From Bacteroidota bacterium (GTDB lineage: Bacteria > Bacteroidota > Bacteroidia > Chitinophagales > Chitinophagaceae): DNA of 64,000 nt. Both the position numbers and the translations under genes were made by a program. Location: positions 186,001 through 250,000 of the forward strand of contig JAFDYF010000069.1 of the NCBI GenBank assembly GCA_018267575.1, in the 5' to 3' direction. Of this stretch, positions 28,154 to 36,717 are shown in pieces (position 1 is the first letter of the stretch; the number at the start of each line of letters is the position of its first letter). The notes below the pieces were generated by a model, which did not search any database, was not told the origin of the DNA, and was given only the letters and a program-made list of their open reading frames with translations.

Positions 28154-29227
28154 ATGGCAATAGAAAAAATAGGGGTGGAAAAATTTATAGAGCTTGGCAA
28201 ATCCGCACTGGTGCTGGATGTGCGTAGCCCTGCTGAGTTTGCGCATGCCCATATTCCAGGTGCGCATAGCCTGCCACTTTTTACTGATGAAGAAAGGAAG
28301 GTGGTGGGCACGACATACAAACAGCAAAGTCGGGAAAAAGCCATCAAGATTGGCCTTCAATATTTTGGTGTAAAGATGGCTTCAATGGTGGAAACGGTGG
28401 AACAGTTAACGGGATTAACGAAAACCGATATCCAGCAGGGAAATAAGAAAACCGTGTTGGTTCATTGCTGGCGCGGTGGCATGCGCAGTGCCGGAGTAGC
28501 TTGGCTGCTGGATTTGTACGGGTTTAAAGTGTACACGCTTGCCGGTGGGTACAAAACATTCAGGAAATGGGTGCTTCTCCAATTTGAAAAAAACTACCCT
28601 TTTAAGGTATTGGGCGGTTATACCGGCAGTGGTAAGACTGGCATTATTAAAGCATTGCAGCAAAAGGGAGAAACCGTTATCGATTTGGAGGCATTAGCCT
28701 GCCATAAAGGTTCTGCTTTTGGTAATCTCGGCGAGCCGCCCCAGCCCACGCAGGAAATGTTCGAGAATTTATTGGCTTTGGCATTATCAACAGCATCTGT
28801 GCATCCCACGATATGGCTGGAGGATGAAAGCCAGCGAATCGGTACCGTGAATATCCCTACGAATATGTACAATGACAAACAGACCAGCCCACTTTTTTTT
28901 ATGGATATCCCTTTCGAGGAGCGGTTGAAACATATTGTAGAAGGTTATGGTAAATTCGAAAAAGAAAAACTGGTCAATGCCATTATGCGCATCAAAAAAA
29001 GATTGGGTCCACTGGAAACCAAAACGGCTGTGAATTATTTATTGGATGATGATGTCGAGAACTGTTTCTCGATATTATTGAAATACTATGATAAATGGTA
29101 TTCAAAAAGTTTGTTCCTGATGCGGGAAGATAAAAAGGATCAGATTTGTAAAATCCCTTGCCCTTCGGTAGACAGCTTAGCAAATACGGAAATGCTTTTG
29201 GGCAGACAAGAAAATATAATGGTATGA
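28154..29227 (+). CDS. mnmH: tRNA 2-selenouridine(34) synthase MnmH
   Basis: 357-aa enzyme that replaces sulfur by selenium at the wobble uridine of tRNAs, using selenophosphate. N-terminal rhodanese domain with catalytic Cys in [13 protein letters not shown]-terminal P-loop domain with [18 protein letters not shown] 28154 is preferred to the TTG at 28145. Its TGA overlaps the ATG of selD (ATGA), so the two are translationally coupled and form a minimal selenium-to-tRNA pathway. Confidence 0.95.
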   Translation: MAIEKIGVEKFIELGKSALVLDVRSPAEFAHAHIPGAHSLPLFTDEERKVVGTTYKQQSREKAIKIGLQYFGVKMASMVETVEQLTGLTKTDIQQGNKKTVLVHCWRGGMRSAGVAWLLDLYGFKVYTLAGGYKTFRKWVLLQFEKNYPFKVLGGYTGSGKTGIIKALQQKGETVIDLEALACHKGSAFGNLGEPPQPTQEMFENLLALALSTASVHPTIWLEDESQRIGTVNIPTNMYNDKQTSPLFFMDIPFEERLKHIVEGYGKFEKEKLVNAIMRIKKRLGPLETKTAVNYLLDDDVENCFSILLKYYDKWYSKSLFLMREDKKDQICKIPCPSVDSLANTEMLLGRQENIMV

Positions 29228-30291
29228 TAACGACAAACGAAAAAAAAGCCATCAAGCTTACGCAATATTCTCATGGTGCAGGCTGTGGCTGTAAACTATC
29301 GCCCAAAGTACTCGATCAGATATTGGAGAGCAATTTTGTAATGCCTGATAATGACAAATTACTGGTAGGCAACCATAGTAAAGATGATGCCGCCGTATAT
29401 GATTTGGGAAATGGTCAGGCACTGATTTCCACTACCGATTTTTTTATGCCAATTGTAGATGATCCTTATGATTTTGGCCGGATTGCTTCAGCCAATGCCA
29501 TCAGCGATGTATATGCGATGGGTGGTCAACCTATTTTGGCTATCGCAATATTGGGTTGGCCTGTGAATGTATTGCCCCCAGAAATCGCGAAGCGGGTGGT
29601 GGAAGGTAGCCGGAGCATTTGCAAAGAAGCGGGCATTCCCTTAGCGGGAGGTCATAGCATTGACTCGCCCGAACCGATTTTCGGACTGGCTGTAAATGGA
29701 TTGGTGGATATTGCCAGCATCAAACAGAACAATACTGCACAAGAAGGCGATTTGTTATTTCTTACCAAAAGAATTGGAGTGGGCATTTTAACCACGGCAG
29801 AGAAAAAAGGATTGCTCAAAGAGGCTGATAAGTCATTAGCACCTCAGCAAATGATGCAGTTGAACAAAGTAGGTGCAGCCCTTGGAAAATTGAAAGGCGT
29901 GCATGCCATGACGGATGTGACTGGCTTTGGATTGCTGGGCCATCTCACCGAAATGGTAGAAGGTAGTGGGCTGAGCGCTATCGTGGATTTTGAAAAAGTA
30001 CCCTTGATTATGCCGGATCTAAAAAAATATATTGATGCCCATTCCGTACCCGGTGGTACGAATCGGAATTGGGAAAGCTATGGTGCTAAAATTGGCTTTG
30101 ATCAATCTGTAGACCCTGAGTATGCTAAAACAATACTTGCCGATCCACAAACAAGTGGTGGGCTTTTGATTGCGGTTTCTCCTTCCATGGCCCATGAGGT
30201 AAAAGCTTTGTTGGAAGCAAACCAATTATATGCTGAGCCCATTGGTTCGATACATGCCAAGGCCGAAAAATTTGTGATCGTAAAAAAATAA
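29224..30291 (+). CDS. selD: Selenide, water dikinase
   Basis: 355-aa enzyme making selenophosphate from selenide and ATP. The active site GAGCGCK places Cys21, Cys23 and Lys24 as in the Cys form of SelD (no selenocysteine needed). Glycine-rich ATP-binding segments ([16 protein letters not shown], [11 protein letters not shown]) follow. ATG 29224 overlaps the mnmH stop; the longer frame to 29158 lies inside mnmH. No selA, selB or selC is seen in the window. Confidence 0.96.
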   Translation: MITTNEKKAIKLTQYSHGAGCGCKLSPKVLDQILESNFVMPDNDKLLVGNHSKDDAAVYDLGNGQALISTTDFFMPIVDDPYDFGRIASANAISDVYAMGGQPILAIAILGWPVNVLPPEIAKRVVEGSRSICKEAGIPLAGGHSIDSPEPIFGLAVNGLVDIASIKQNNTAQEGDLLFLTKRIGVGILTTAEKKGLLKEADKSLAPQQMMQLNKVGAALGKLKGVHAMTDVTGFGLLGHLTEMVEGSGLSAIVDFEKVPLIMPDLKKYIDAHSVPGGTNRNWESYGAKIGFDQSVDPEYAKTILADPQTSGGLLIAVSPSMAHEVKALLEANQLYAEPIGSIHAKAEKFVIVKK

Positions 30292-30294
30292 TTT

Positions 30295-30705
30295 ATGGAG
30301 TTCTCTTTCAACAAGATTCAACATGTAGGGATACCCGTAACCGACTTAAAAAGGTCGGAGATTTTTTATCAAAAGCTGGGCTTTGAAAACGTGATGGCTT
30401 CCTCCTTTGATTATGAAGGTGAAAAGGGTAGGGTTGCGATGATGCAAAAAGGGGAGATGGTAATGGAACTTTATCAGTTCCCCGAAAAAGATCTTAGAGA
30501 AATCCGAGAGCGGAAAAATGGTCATGTAGATCATATTGCTTTTGATGTGAGTGATATTGACCAGGCTTTTGCAGAACTAAAACGGGAGGCTTTTCAGGTA
30601 TTGGAACCGGCACCTGTTTTTTTGCCATTCTGGGATCGAGGATGTAAATATTTTAATATCGTTGGGCCCGATGGGGAAAGATTGGAGTTTAACCAGATTC
30701 TATAA
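30295..30705 (+). CDS. VOC family (glyoxalase-like) protein
   Basis: 136 aa with two beta-alpha-beta-beta-beta VOC modules (IQHVGIPVTDLKRSEIFYQKLGF and VDHIAFDVSDIDQAFAELK). Candidate metal ligands are His near residue 10, the Glu in VMELYQF, His in HVDHIAF and the Glu of GERLEFNQ. The substrate cannot be inferred. It starts 3 nt after selD and may be cotranscribed with it. Confidence 0.85.
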   Translation: MEFSFNKIQHVGIPVTDLKRSEIFYQKLGFENVMASSFDYEGEKGRVAMMQKGEMVMELYQFPEKDLREIRERKNGHVDHIAFDVSDIDQAFAELKREAFQVLEPAPVFLPFWDRGCKYFNIVGPDGERLEFNQIL

Positions 30706-30707
30706 AA

Positions 30708-31235
30708 ATGGTTCAGTTTCCTGCCACTATATTACAGTTTGCTGAAATGGGCGAAAAAACGGGGTGGAGTTATATTAAGATACCCATTGCCGTTTCTGAA
30801 AAATTAATCCCCGGTAATAAAAAATCATTTAGGGTAAAAGGGAAATTAGACGATTATGAGATCAAGGGCGTGAGTTTGTTGCCCATGGGTGAAGGGCAAT
30901 TTATCATGGCACTGAATGCGAACATCCGAAAAGCTATCAAAAAAAATAAGGGGATGAAGTTGTTGGTGCAACTGGAATTGGATAGCAACAAACCTAAACC
31001 TCCAACAGCATTGATTGATTGTTTGAAAGATGAGCCTGAAGCTTATGCCTATTTCAAAAGCCTGCCTTTATCCCATCAAAACTATTTTGGCAATTGGATA
31101 AAATCGGCAAAGACCGATACCACCAAGGCCAAACGGATTGTCCGTTGCGTGGAGGCGATGCGAAAGAAGTTCAATTTTGCAGAAATGATCCGTTCCGTAA
31201 AAGTAGATAAAGAAGATTTTTTAAGGGAACTTTGA
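30708..31235 (+). CDS. YdeI/OmpD-associated family protein with DUF1905 domain
   Basis: 175 aa: an N-terminal DUF1905 beta-barrel-like domain (GWSYIKIPIAVSEKLIPGNKKSFRVKGKLDDYEIKG) and a C-terminal YdeI-type helical domain (AYFKSLPLSHQNYFGNWIKSAKTDTTKAKRI). The family is often noted for bacteriocin tolerance but its mechanism is not known. It begins two bases after the VOC gene. Confidence 0.8.
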   Translation: MVQFPATILQFAEMGEKTGWSYIKIPIAVSEKLIPGNKKSFRVKGKLDDYEIKGVSLLPMGEGQFIMALNANIRKAIKKNKGMKLLVQLELDSNKPKPPTALIDCLKDEPEAYAYFKSLPLSHQNYFGNWIKSAKTDTTKAKRIVRCVEAMRKKFNFAEMIRSVKVDKEDFLREL

Positions 31236-31386
31236 TAATGATTATATAATTAAGAACTGTCAAAGCTATATGAACTTGGTTCAACATGTTGAAATAAGAC
31301 GCTGCAAATCCCAATATCAATTCACAAGTTTGCAATCCAGCCAGCTAAGATGTTGTATAGAATTTCTGAGCTAAGGACCATAAAAA

Positions 31387-31409
31387 AAGCCATGCAATAA
31401 GCATGGCTT
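31387..31409 (-). terminator. Rho-independent terminator of the DUF6580 gene
   Basis: Nine-base stem AAGCCATGC/GCATGGCTT with a 5-nt loop; on the minus strand it runs into seven T residues. It lies 21 nt below the stop of the gene at 31431. Confidence 0.85.
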
Positions 31410-31430
31410 CGGGCAAAGATTAAAATAATA

Positions 31431-32000
31431 TCAAGCGTTGACGAGTGTTTGTTTTTTTCTGTTCACCAAATAATAGGTGCCAAAGAATATAGCACTGAAA
31501 ACCAGTGTGGCCACAATGCTCCATTTATAAAATGGAATGCCATCGCCATAGCACATCATCAAACCAGAAAATGTTTTAGGCCGATTGTATCCGGCGGTAG
31601 GACCATAACTTGCCCATACCAAAAAATTCGACAATAGGAAATACACGGTAGGTGCCATCAAGGAAGCCAGAAAAACATTGCGCAGATTGATTTTCCTGAT
31701 AGCAAAACCAATCAACACCAATAATGCAAAAAGAAGATAGTTCTGCCATTGCCCTTCATAAAAGCCCTGCATTTCAGAAAGTCCGTTCATGTATAATACC
31801 TGATAAAAAACATCAGAGAGTAGCATGGAAATGACGGGGATGGCAAATGCCCATTTCTTATTTTTGAAAATAGCGCCTGCAAATACAGCCATTGCAATCT
31901 GTGGTGCAAAGCCAAAAGGCCTGCCCGGCACAATACGGTACAATGCAGCTACTAGTGTTAATAATAAAATAGTAAAGACAACCTGCTTGTTCAGTTTCAT
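31431..32000 (-). CDS. DUF6580 family putative membrane transport protein
   Basis: 189-aa integral membrane protein with about six helices; the pattern GRPFGFAPQIAMAVFAGAIF and KWAFAIPVISMLLSDVFYQ matches the DUF6580 group, which resembles ECF-type S components. No EcfA/EcfT genes or riboswitch are adjacent, so its substrate is unknown. Confidence 0.75.
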   Translation of the reverse strand: MKLNKQVVFTILLLTLVAALYRIVPGRPFGFAPQIAMAVFAGAIFKNKKWAFAIPVISMLLSDVFYQVLYMNGLSEMQGFYEGQWQNYLLFALLVLIGFAIRKINLRNVFLASLMAPTVYFLLSNFLVWASYGPTAGYNRPKTFSGLMMCYGDGIPFYKWSIVATLVFSAIFFGTYYLVNRKKQTLVNA

Positions 32001-32054
32001 AATTTCAACTTTGTTACAAAATTAACGCTTTCCGAGATTTATTTTTCAATTTAT

Positions 32055-33275
32055 TCAGGGTTGTGGAAAAGGAACTGAAGCCACATATAACAATGCATTA
32101 TCTAAAGCATCTATATCAAAACCGCTTGCATGGAAGCTCACAAAGGCTTCGCCTTTTGAAAGGGTTAAATGATGGGCTTGCTCTTTGATTTCAACATTCC
32201 CCTTCATCACAAAAAATATTTCCGCCGATTCCGATATTACAGATGCATGCTCATTTTTTTTCAGTTCAATTTTAGAGAGTTCAAAATCTGTTGCGGTTGT
32301 TGGGTAGGACCAAACATGGTCATCTAATTTTTTTTCATAAATAATACGGGGGATGGTTTCCTCAAATTTTATATGCTTCAGCAGTTCCTTTACATCAATA
32401 TGTTTTGGGGTTAGCCCTCCGCGCAGCACATTGTCGGAATTGGACATGATCTCCACATTCTGGCCTTCCAGATAGGCATGTGGTAGGCCTGCTTCCTGAA
32501 AAATAGCCTCACCGGGATTAAGCTTCAAGAGATTGAAAAAGTAAATTGAGAAAATGCCCCGATCGATTTTGTCCGGCTGGTTATAGGTCAATGCGGCCCG
32601 GGCTGCCCAGAAATGCTCATCGGTTTTTTCCAATTGGTTTTTTTGATAGGCAGTCATGATTTTGTCGAGCAAAGGTTGCAGCATTTGGTTCACTACTTGC
32701 TGATCCATTTCCATCACCACCCGGTACAGTTCGTAATAACCGCCACTTTCAAAAACGGTCAACAAAGGCTTCAGCTCATATACATTCTGTAGGGTCGACT
32801 TTAGTTTTTGTTCCGATTTAAAACCATGGAGCAACCAGAACTCGCCCAAAGCCAGTGCCAATTCCGGTTTGTGGTTATTGTCTTTATAGTTTCGGTTTGG
32901 TGCATCTACCGCAATACCACTTGCTTGCTCTTTGGCAAATTCAATCTCCGCATTTTCTTTGGAAGGGTGTACCTGTATGGAAAGCATGTCTTTCACATCC
33001 AATATTTTTAGGAGATAAGGCAGTTTGCCAAATTTTTCAAAAACAGGTTCGCCCAAAGTTTCCAAAGGAAATTTGCAAATGTATTCATTGAGCTTGGCTG
33101 TCTTGCCATCGTTGAAAAGTATCTCGGAACTGGCATTATGATGGGCGCCCATCCAATATTCTGCAATTGGCTTATTGGGATGGCCCAATAAACTGGCAAT
33201 AAAGCTATGCCCGCCCCAAGCATAATGTTGGGCTTTGCCGATCAGTTTGAAAACTTTATTTTTAGCATGATCCAT
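32055..33275 (-). CDS. manA: Mannose-6-phosphate isomerase, class I
   Basis: 406-aa zinc enzyme linking fructose-6-phosphate and mannose-6-phosphate. Type I motifs are visible: HYAWGGHSFIASLLG, YWMGAHHNASSEI, LSIQVHPSKENAE (zinc site with the later NHKPELALAL) and the LPHAYLEGQNVEIMSNSDNVLRGGLTPKH block near the active Arg. Length is normal. It provides mannose-6-phosphate for surface polysaccharide or GDP-fucose synthesis. Confidence 0.95.
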   Translation of the reverse strand: MDHAKNKVFKLIGKAQHYAWGGHSFIASLLGHPNKPIAEYWMGAHHNASSEILFNDGKTAKLNEYICKFPLETLGEPVFEKFGKLPYLLKILDVKDMLSIQVHPSKENAEIEFAKEQASGIAVDAPNRNYKDNNHKPELALALGEFWLLHGFKSEQKLKSTLQNVYELKPLLTVFESGGYYELYRVVMEMDQQVVNQMLQPLLDKIMTAYQKNQLEKTDEHFWAARAALTYNQPDKIDRGIFSIYFFNLLKLNPGEAIFQEAGLPHAYLEGQNVEIMSNSDNVLRGGLTPKHIDVKELLKHIKFEETIPRIIYEKKLDDHVWSYPTTATDFELSKIELKKNEHASVISESAEIFFVMKGNVEIKEQAHHLTLSKGEAFVSFHASGFDIDALDNALLYVASVPFPQP

Positions 33276-33317
33276 ATGGTTGATTTCATGCCAAAGTAAA
33301 CGAAAAGAAAATTATCA

Positions 33318-33674
33318 ATGGCAGATCATAACGATTTAGGGAAAAAGGGTGAGCAACTTGCTCATGATTGGTTCAGCAGTCAAGGTTATGAAGTGCTGCA
33401 TATTAACTGGCGGCATATGCACTATGAAGTGGATCTGATTGCCAGCAAGAATGGCGTACTACATTTTATAGAAGTGAAAACCCGTCGCAGCAAGCTGTTT
33501 GGTGAACCAGAACAAAGCGTTGGGAAAAAGAAAATGGAAAACCTGATGAATGCTGCTGAAGAATATTTATACCAATACAAACAATGGAAGCGTATTCAGT
33601 TTGATGTGCTGTCCATCATGATGAAAAAGGGGGAGCCAGTTGAATATTTTTTGTTGGAGGATGTTTATATGTAG
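33318..33674 (+). CDS. YraN family (UPF0102) endonuclease-like protein
   Basis: 118 aa with the restriction-endonuclease-like core: GEQLAHDWFSSQGYEVLHINW, then YEVDLIASKNGVLHFIEVKTR, giving the E..D..E-x-K catalytic constellation of the fold. Function in vivo is not established; a Holliday-junction or DNA-processing role has been suggested for relatives. Confidence 0.88.
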   Translation: MADHNDLGKKGEQLAHDWFSSQGYEVLHINWRHMHYEVDLIASKNGVLHFIEVKTRRSKLFGEPEQSVGKKKMENLMNAAEEYLYQYKQWKRIQFDVLSIMMKKGEPVEYFLLEDVYM

Positions 33675-33831
33675 CTGATGGTTCATAGTTGATGGTTCAT
33701 GGACTTCATTTTAAGATGCTGATGAAACTTATTAGTATTGCCATATCACTCCATGTCTTCCACTATGAACTATCAACTATGAACCATCAACTATGGTCTA
33801 TCGACTAAGAACTATGAACTACCAACTATTT
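33672..33831. repeat. Inverted pair of heptameric repeat arrays between yraN and ykgJ
   Basis: Two arrays of 7-nt units lie in opposite orientation: GGTTCAT/AGTTGAT units at 33673-33700 and ACTATGA/ACTATCA units at 33762-33831 (ten units). Segments 33672-33693 and 33772-33793 are complementary at 21 of 22 positions, so transcripts from either side can fold into a long hairpin between two convergent genes, where a bidirectional terminator is expected. Confidence 0.85.
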
Positions 33832-34326
33832 CCCCATCCGCTCCCTCATCTTCTCCACCAATTTATAAGTGGCCGGACAATACTCTATATTCTGTTTGTA
33901 CACATGCATATAGTCCGTCATCTTCTTTTTGTTATGATGGGGAAAACCAGCACAGTCGGCGGGTCGAACGGCATAGATATCGCACATATTCGTTTTCAGG
34001 TCCAGAAACTGGCAAGGTTGACTTTTGTTCATCCAATCGCCGGTCTTGTCCTTATAAAGCCATTTTTCGCGGAATGATTTTTCATCCATGTTCAAATGGG
34101 CAGAGATGCGCAGCAAATCTTTTTTGGTATAGGTGGGCGACATGGTCTTGCAGCAATTGGCACAATCCAGACAGTCCAGTTCTTTCCAAACTTTTTTGTC
34201 TTCCTCCAGCTTCATCACATCCAACCCTCTTGGGGGGGTCTTATCGAGACGGGTCATAAAAGATTTGATACGCTTCTTATTGTGCCTAACCAATTGTTTG
34301 AACGAACGGAGATTAATAGTTGCCAT
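33826..34326 (-). CDS. YkgJ family cysteine cluster protein
   Basis: 166 aa with Cys-rich motifs typical of the family: LDCLDCANCCKTMSPTY, PCQFLDLKTNMCDIYAVRPADCAGFPHH. The eight or so Cys residues probably hold Zn or an Fe-S cluster; the biochemical role is unknown. ATG 34326 is preferred over the 11-residue longer form. It diverges from xerD, and its last codons overlap the heptameric array. Confidence 0.85.
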   Translation of the reverse strand: MATINLRSFKQLVRHNKKRIKSFMTRLDKTPPRGLDVMKLEEDKKVWKELDCLDCANCCKTMSPTYTKKDLLRISAHLNMDEKSFREKWLYKDKTGDWMNKSQPCQFLDLKTNMCDIYAVRPADCAGFPHHNKKKMTDYMHVYKQNIEYCPATYKLVEKMRERMGK

Positions 34327-34418
34327 GAATGATTTTCTTGATCGGCAAATATGGATCAAACTCGATTAGCTGCAAAGAAAATTTTCAGGGTTTCCTGATT
34401 AAGATATAAACTTGCGGC

Positions 34419-35327
34419 ATGTGGGATGCCTATAAGAACGGATTCAAAGCCTACCTGCAATTGGAGAAATCGCTGTCCGATCATTCAGTGGAAGCTTATC
34501 TGCATGATATCGATAAGCTCACCGAGTTTCTGCAGCAAGCACATGGCATGAAAACGCCTGCCAATATTGAACTGAAGGACCTTCAACAATTCCTACAATG
34601 GATTGGAGGTTTGGGTATGACCGCCAGTTCACAATCGCGTATTATTTCGGGCATCCGTTCTTTCTATAAATATTGTGCGATGGAAGATCTGGTGCACAAG
34701 GACCCAACCATGTTGCTGGAAACTCCCAAGCTGCAAAGAAAGCTGCCTGATGTAATTTCTTTTGACGAGATAGAAAAGATTATCTCCCAAATTGACCTCA
34801 GCACGCCAGAGGGGGGACGCAATAAAGCCATATTGGAAACCATGTACAGTTGTGGGTTAAGGGTAAGCGAAGTGGTCAACCTGCGCATTTCCTGTCTTTA
34901 TATGGATGTTGGCTTTATACGGGTGATTGGAAAAGGCGATAAGGAAAGATTGGTGCCGATTGGGAGTGCCGCTATCAAATACATCAAAATCTACCTACAT
35001 GAAATACGTGTGCACGTACCCGTAAAACCGGGACAGGAAGACATCCTCTTTCTCAACCGCAGGGGCAGCAAACTATCGCGGGTAATGATTTTTTTACTTT
35101 TAAAGGATTTGGTAAAAAAAGCGGAAATCAAAAAAAATATCTCACCACATACTTTCCGCCACTCTTTTGCCACCCATTTGGTGGAAGGCGGCGCCAACCT
35201 CCGTGCTGTTCAGGAAATGTTGGGGCATGAAAGTATCACCACAACAGAAATATACACGCATTTGGATAGGGAATATCTTCGGGAGACCCTACATAAATTT
35301 CATCCAGCCTTTAATAAAAAAGTGTAA
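34419..35327 (+). CDS. xerD: Site-specific tyrosine recombinase XerD
   Basis: 302-aa tyrosine recombinase that resolves chromosome dimers at dif with XerC. N-terminal SAM-like DNA-binding domain; catalytic residues: Arg in CGLRVSEV, the HTFRHSFATHLVEGGA box, His in MLGHESITTTEIY, and nucleophile Tyr279. Length is normal for housekeeping Xer proteins and there is no adjoining integron or att array, so this is the chromosomal enzyme rather than an element integrase. Confidence 0.93.
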   Translation: MWDAYKNGFKAYLQLEKSLSDHSVEAYLHDIDKLTEFLQQAHGMKTPANIELKDLQQFLQWIGGLGMTASSQSRIISGIRSFYKYCAMEDLVHKDPTMLLETPKLQRKLPDVISFDEIEKIISQIDLSTPEGGRNKAILETMYSCGLRVSEVVNLRISCLYMDVGFIRVIGKGDKERLVPIGSAAIKYIKIYLHEIRVHVPVKPGQEDILFLNRRGSKLSRVMIFLLLKDLVKKAEIKKNISPHTFRHSFATHLVEGGANLRAVQEMLGHESITTTEIYTHLDREYLRETLHKFHPAFNKKV

Positions 35328-35371
35328 CCTTAAATCCAATCGGTTGAGAGGATTTTTTACAAATCACTTCA

Positions 35372-36571
35372 TCAATACAACTGCTCATCAAAAGACAAGG
35401 ATCCATCAATGGTTTTCTTGTTCACCAGAAACTGGTTTCTCCATGCGGCAAAGGCAGCCAGCAAGGTCATCAAAATCAATAATGATAGAGCCTTGGAGAG
35501 TCCGGCTTTTTCAGATATAAAACCGATTAAAGAAGGGCCGGTCAAAAAGCCAATCAGTCCACCTGTGGTTACCATGGCAAAACCTTCAACCGTGCTAACC
35601 CCGGGTATATTGGCAGAAGCGCTGAACAATACAGGAACAATGCAACAGCAACCAAGCCCAATAAGTATATAACCTGCAATGGCAAACATAACGGTCGGGG
35701 CCAGTACCACCATCAAAAAACCCAAAGAAGCAATCATGGCCCCAGCAATCACAATGTTTTTGCTTCCAAACCTTGAGATGAGGGTGTCGCCATTGAGCCT
35801 ACCAACGGTCATGGCTACCGAAAAACCGGCATAACCCAAACTCATAAATGCTTTGGGGGAATGGAGCACTTCCTTAAAATAGATGGCACTCCAGTCAGCA
35901 ACACAACCTTCTGCCATAAAACTGACCATACAGATAAATGAAATGCCCATAATGGCCAATGAAGGGAGCTTGATGCCTGATCTCGAATGGATGATTTCTT
36001 TATTGCCCAATAAATGTTCCTTATTAGAAATTAACACTACAATGATGGTTAATGATACGATGACAATTTGCCATTGGGAAGTGACATGTACGGAAAACAA
36101 AAGAGCGGCCAGCCCCGCACTCACGGCGCCACCCAAGCTGTACATGCCATGACAGGTGCTCATCATGAGCCGATTGTATTTTTTCTCCAATAGGTTGACC
36201 GTGGCATTGGAAGATACCCCATTCAAAAAGCTGATGGTGCCATAACAATACAAACAGGCCCAAAACATCCATCGGTTCACCGAATTTATCTGTAATAGCA
36301 TAATGATGCAGAGGGCCGAATAACCTCCCAACATCCATTTGCCCACTTCTATTTTGCTGAACACCCTGGTTGACAATAACATGCCCGTAATGGCACCCAA
36401 TGGGGACAGTAATAAGGAAAGGCCAAGGCTGCCATCCGTAAAACCCAGTTTGTACTTGATACCCGGTATGGCAGCCACCCAGGTGCCGAACAACAGACTG
36501 GAAACGGAGAACAAAAAACCCACCGCAACAGCGGGTTTTATTTTAAAAAATGTACTGATATTCTTGATCAT
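35372..36571 (-). CDS. MFS transporter
   Basis: 399 aa, about twelve hydrophobic helices, with MFS loops such as GFLFSVSSLLFGTWVAAIPGIKYKLG and VAMTVGRLNGDTLISRFG (the latter resembles the motif between helices 8 and 9 or 2 and 3). It resembles YbjJ-like MFS proteins. It is divergent from the PGM1-like ligase gene across a 146-nt spacer, so export of that enzyme's product is a possibility. Confidence 0.8.
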   Translation of the reverse strand: MIKNISTFFKIKPAVAVGFLFSVSSLLFGTWVAAIPGIKYKLGFTDGSLGLSLLLSPLGAITGMLLSTRVFSKIEVGKWMLGGYSALCIIMLLQINSVNRWMFWACLYCYGTISFLNGVSSNATVNLLEKKYNRLMMSTCHGMYSLGGAVSAGLAALLFSVHVTSQWQIVIVSLTIIVVLISNKEHLLGNKEIIHSRSGIKLPSLAIMGISFICMVSFMAEGCVADWSAIYFKEVLHSPKAFMSLGYAGFSVAMTVGRLNGDTLISRFGSKNIVIAGAMIASLGFLMVVLAPTVMFAIAGYILIGLGCCCIVPVLFSASANIPGVSTVEGFAMVTTGGLIGFLTGPSLIGFISEKAGLSKALSLLILMTLLAAFAAWRNQFLVNKKTIDGSLSFDEQLY

Positions 36572-36717
36572 TGGGGTGCAAAATTATTTATTATTAAATT
36601 ATATTATCAAAATAGTTAAGATGAGTAATTGTGACCACTCTCAATACCTTATATGACTAGCCTCAGTCCACTATCTATGTTTTTTTCCCATCTTTCAAAT
36701 AACCTAAACAAAACGGA

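Noticed and set aside
33762..33831. Regular tandem array considered as a CRISPR
   Set aside because: Unit is 7 nt with no spacers and no cas genes; it is a short tandem repeat.
34419..35327. XerD considered as an integrase of a mobile element
   Set aside because: Normal length and domain order for housekeeping XerD, with housekeeping neighbours and no att-like repeats.
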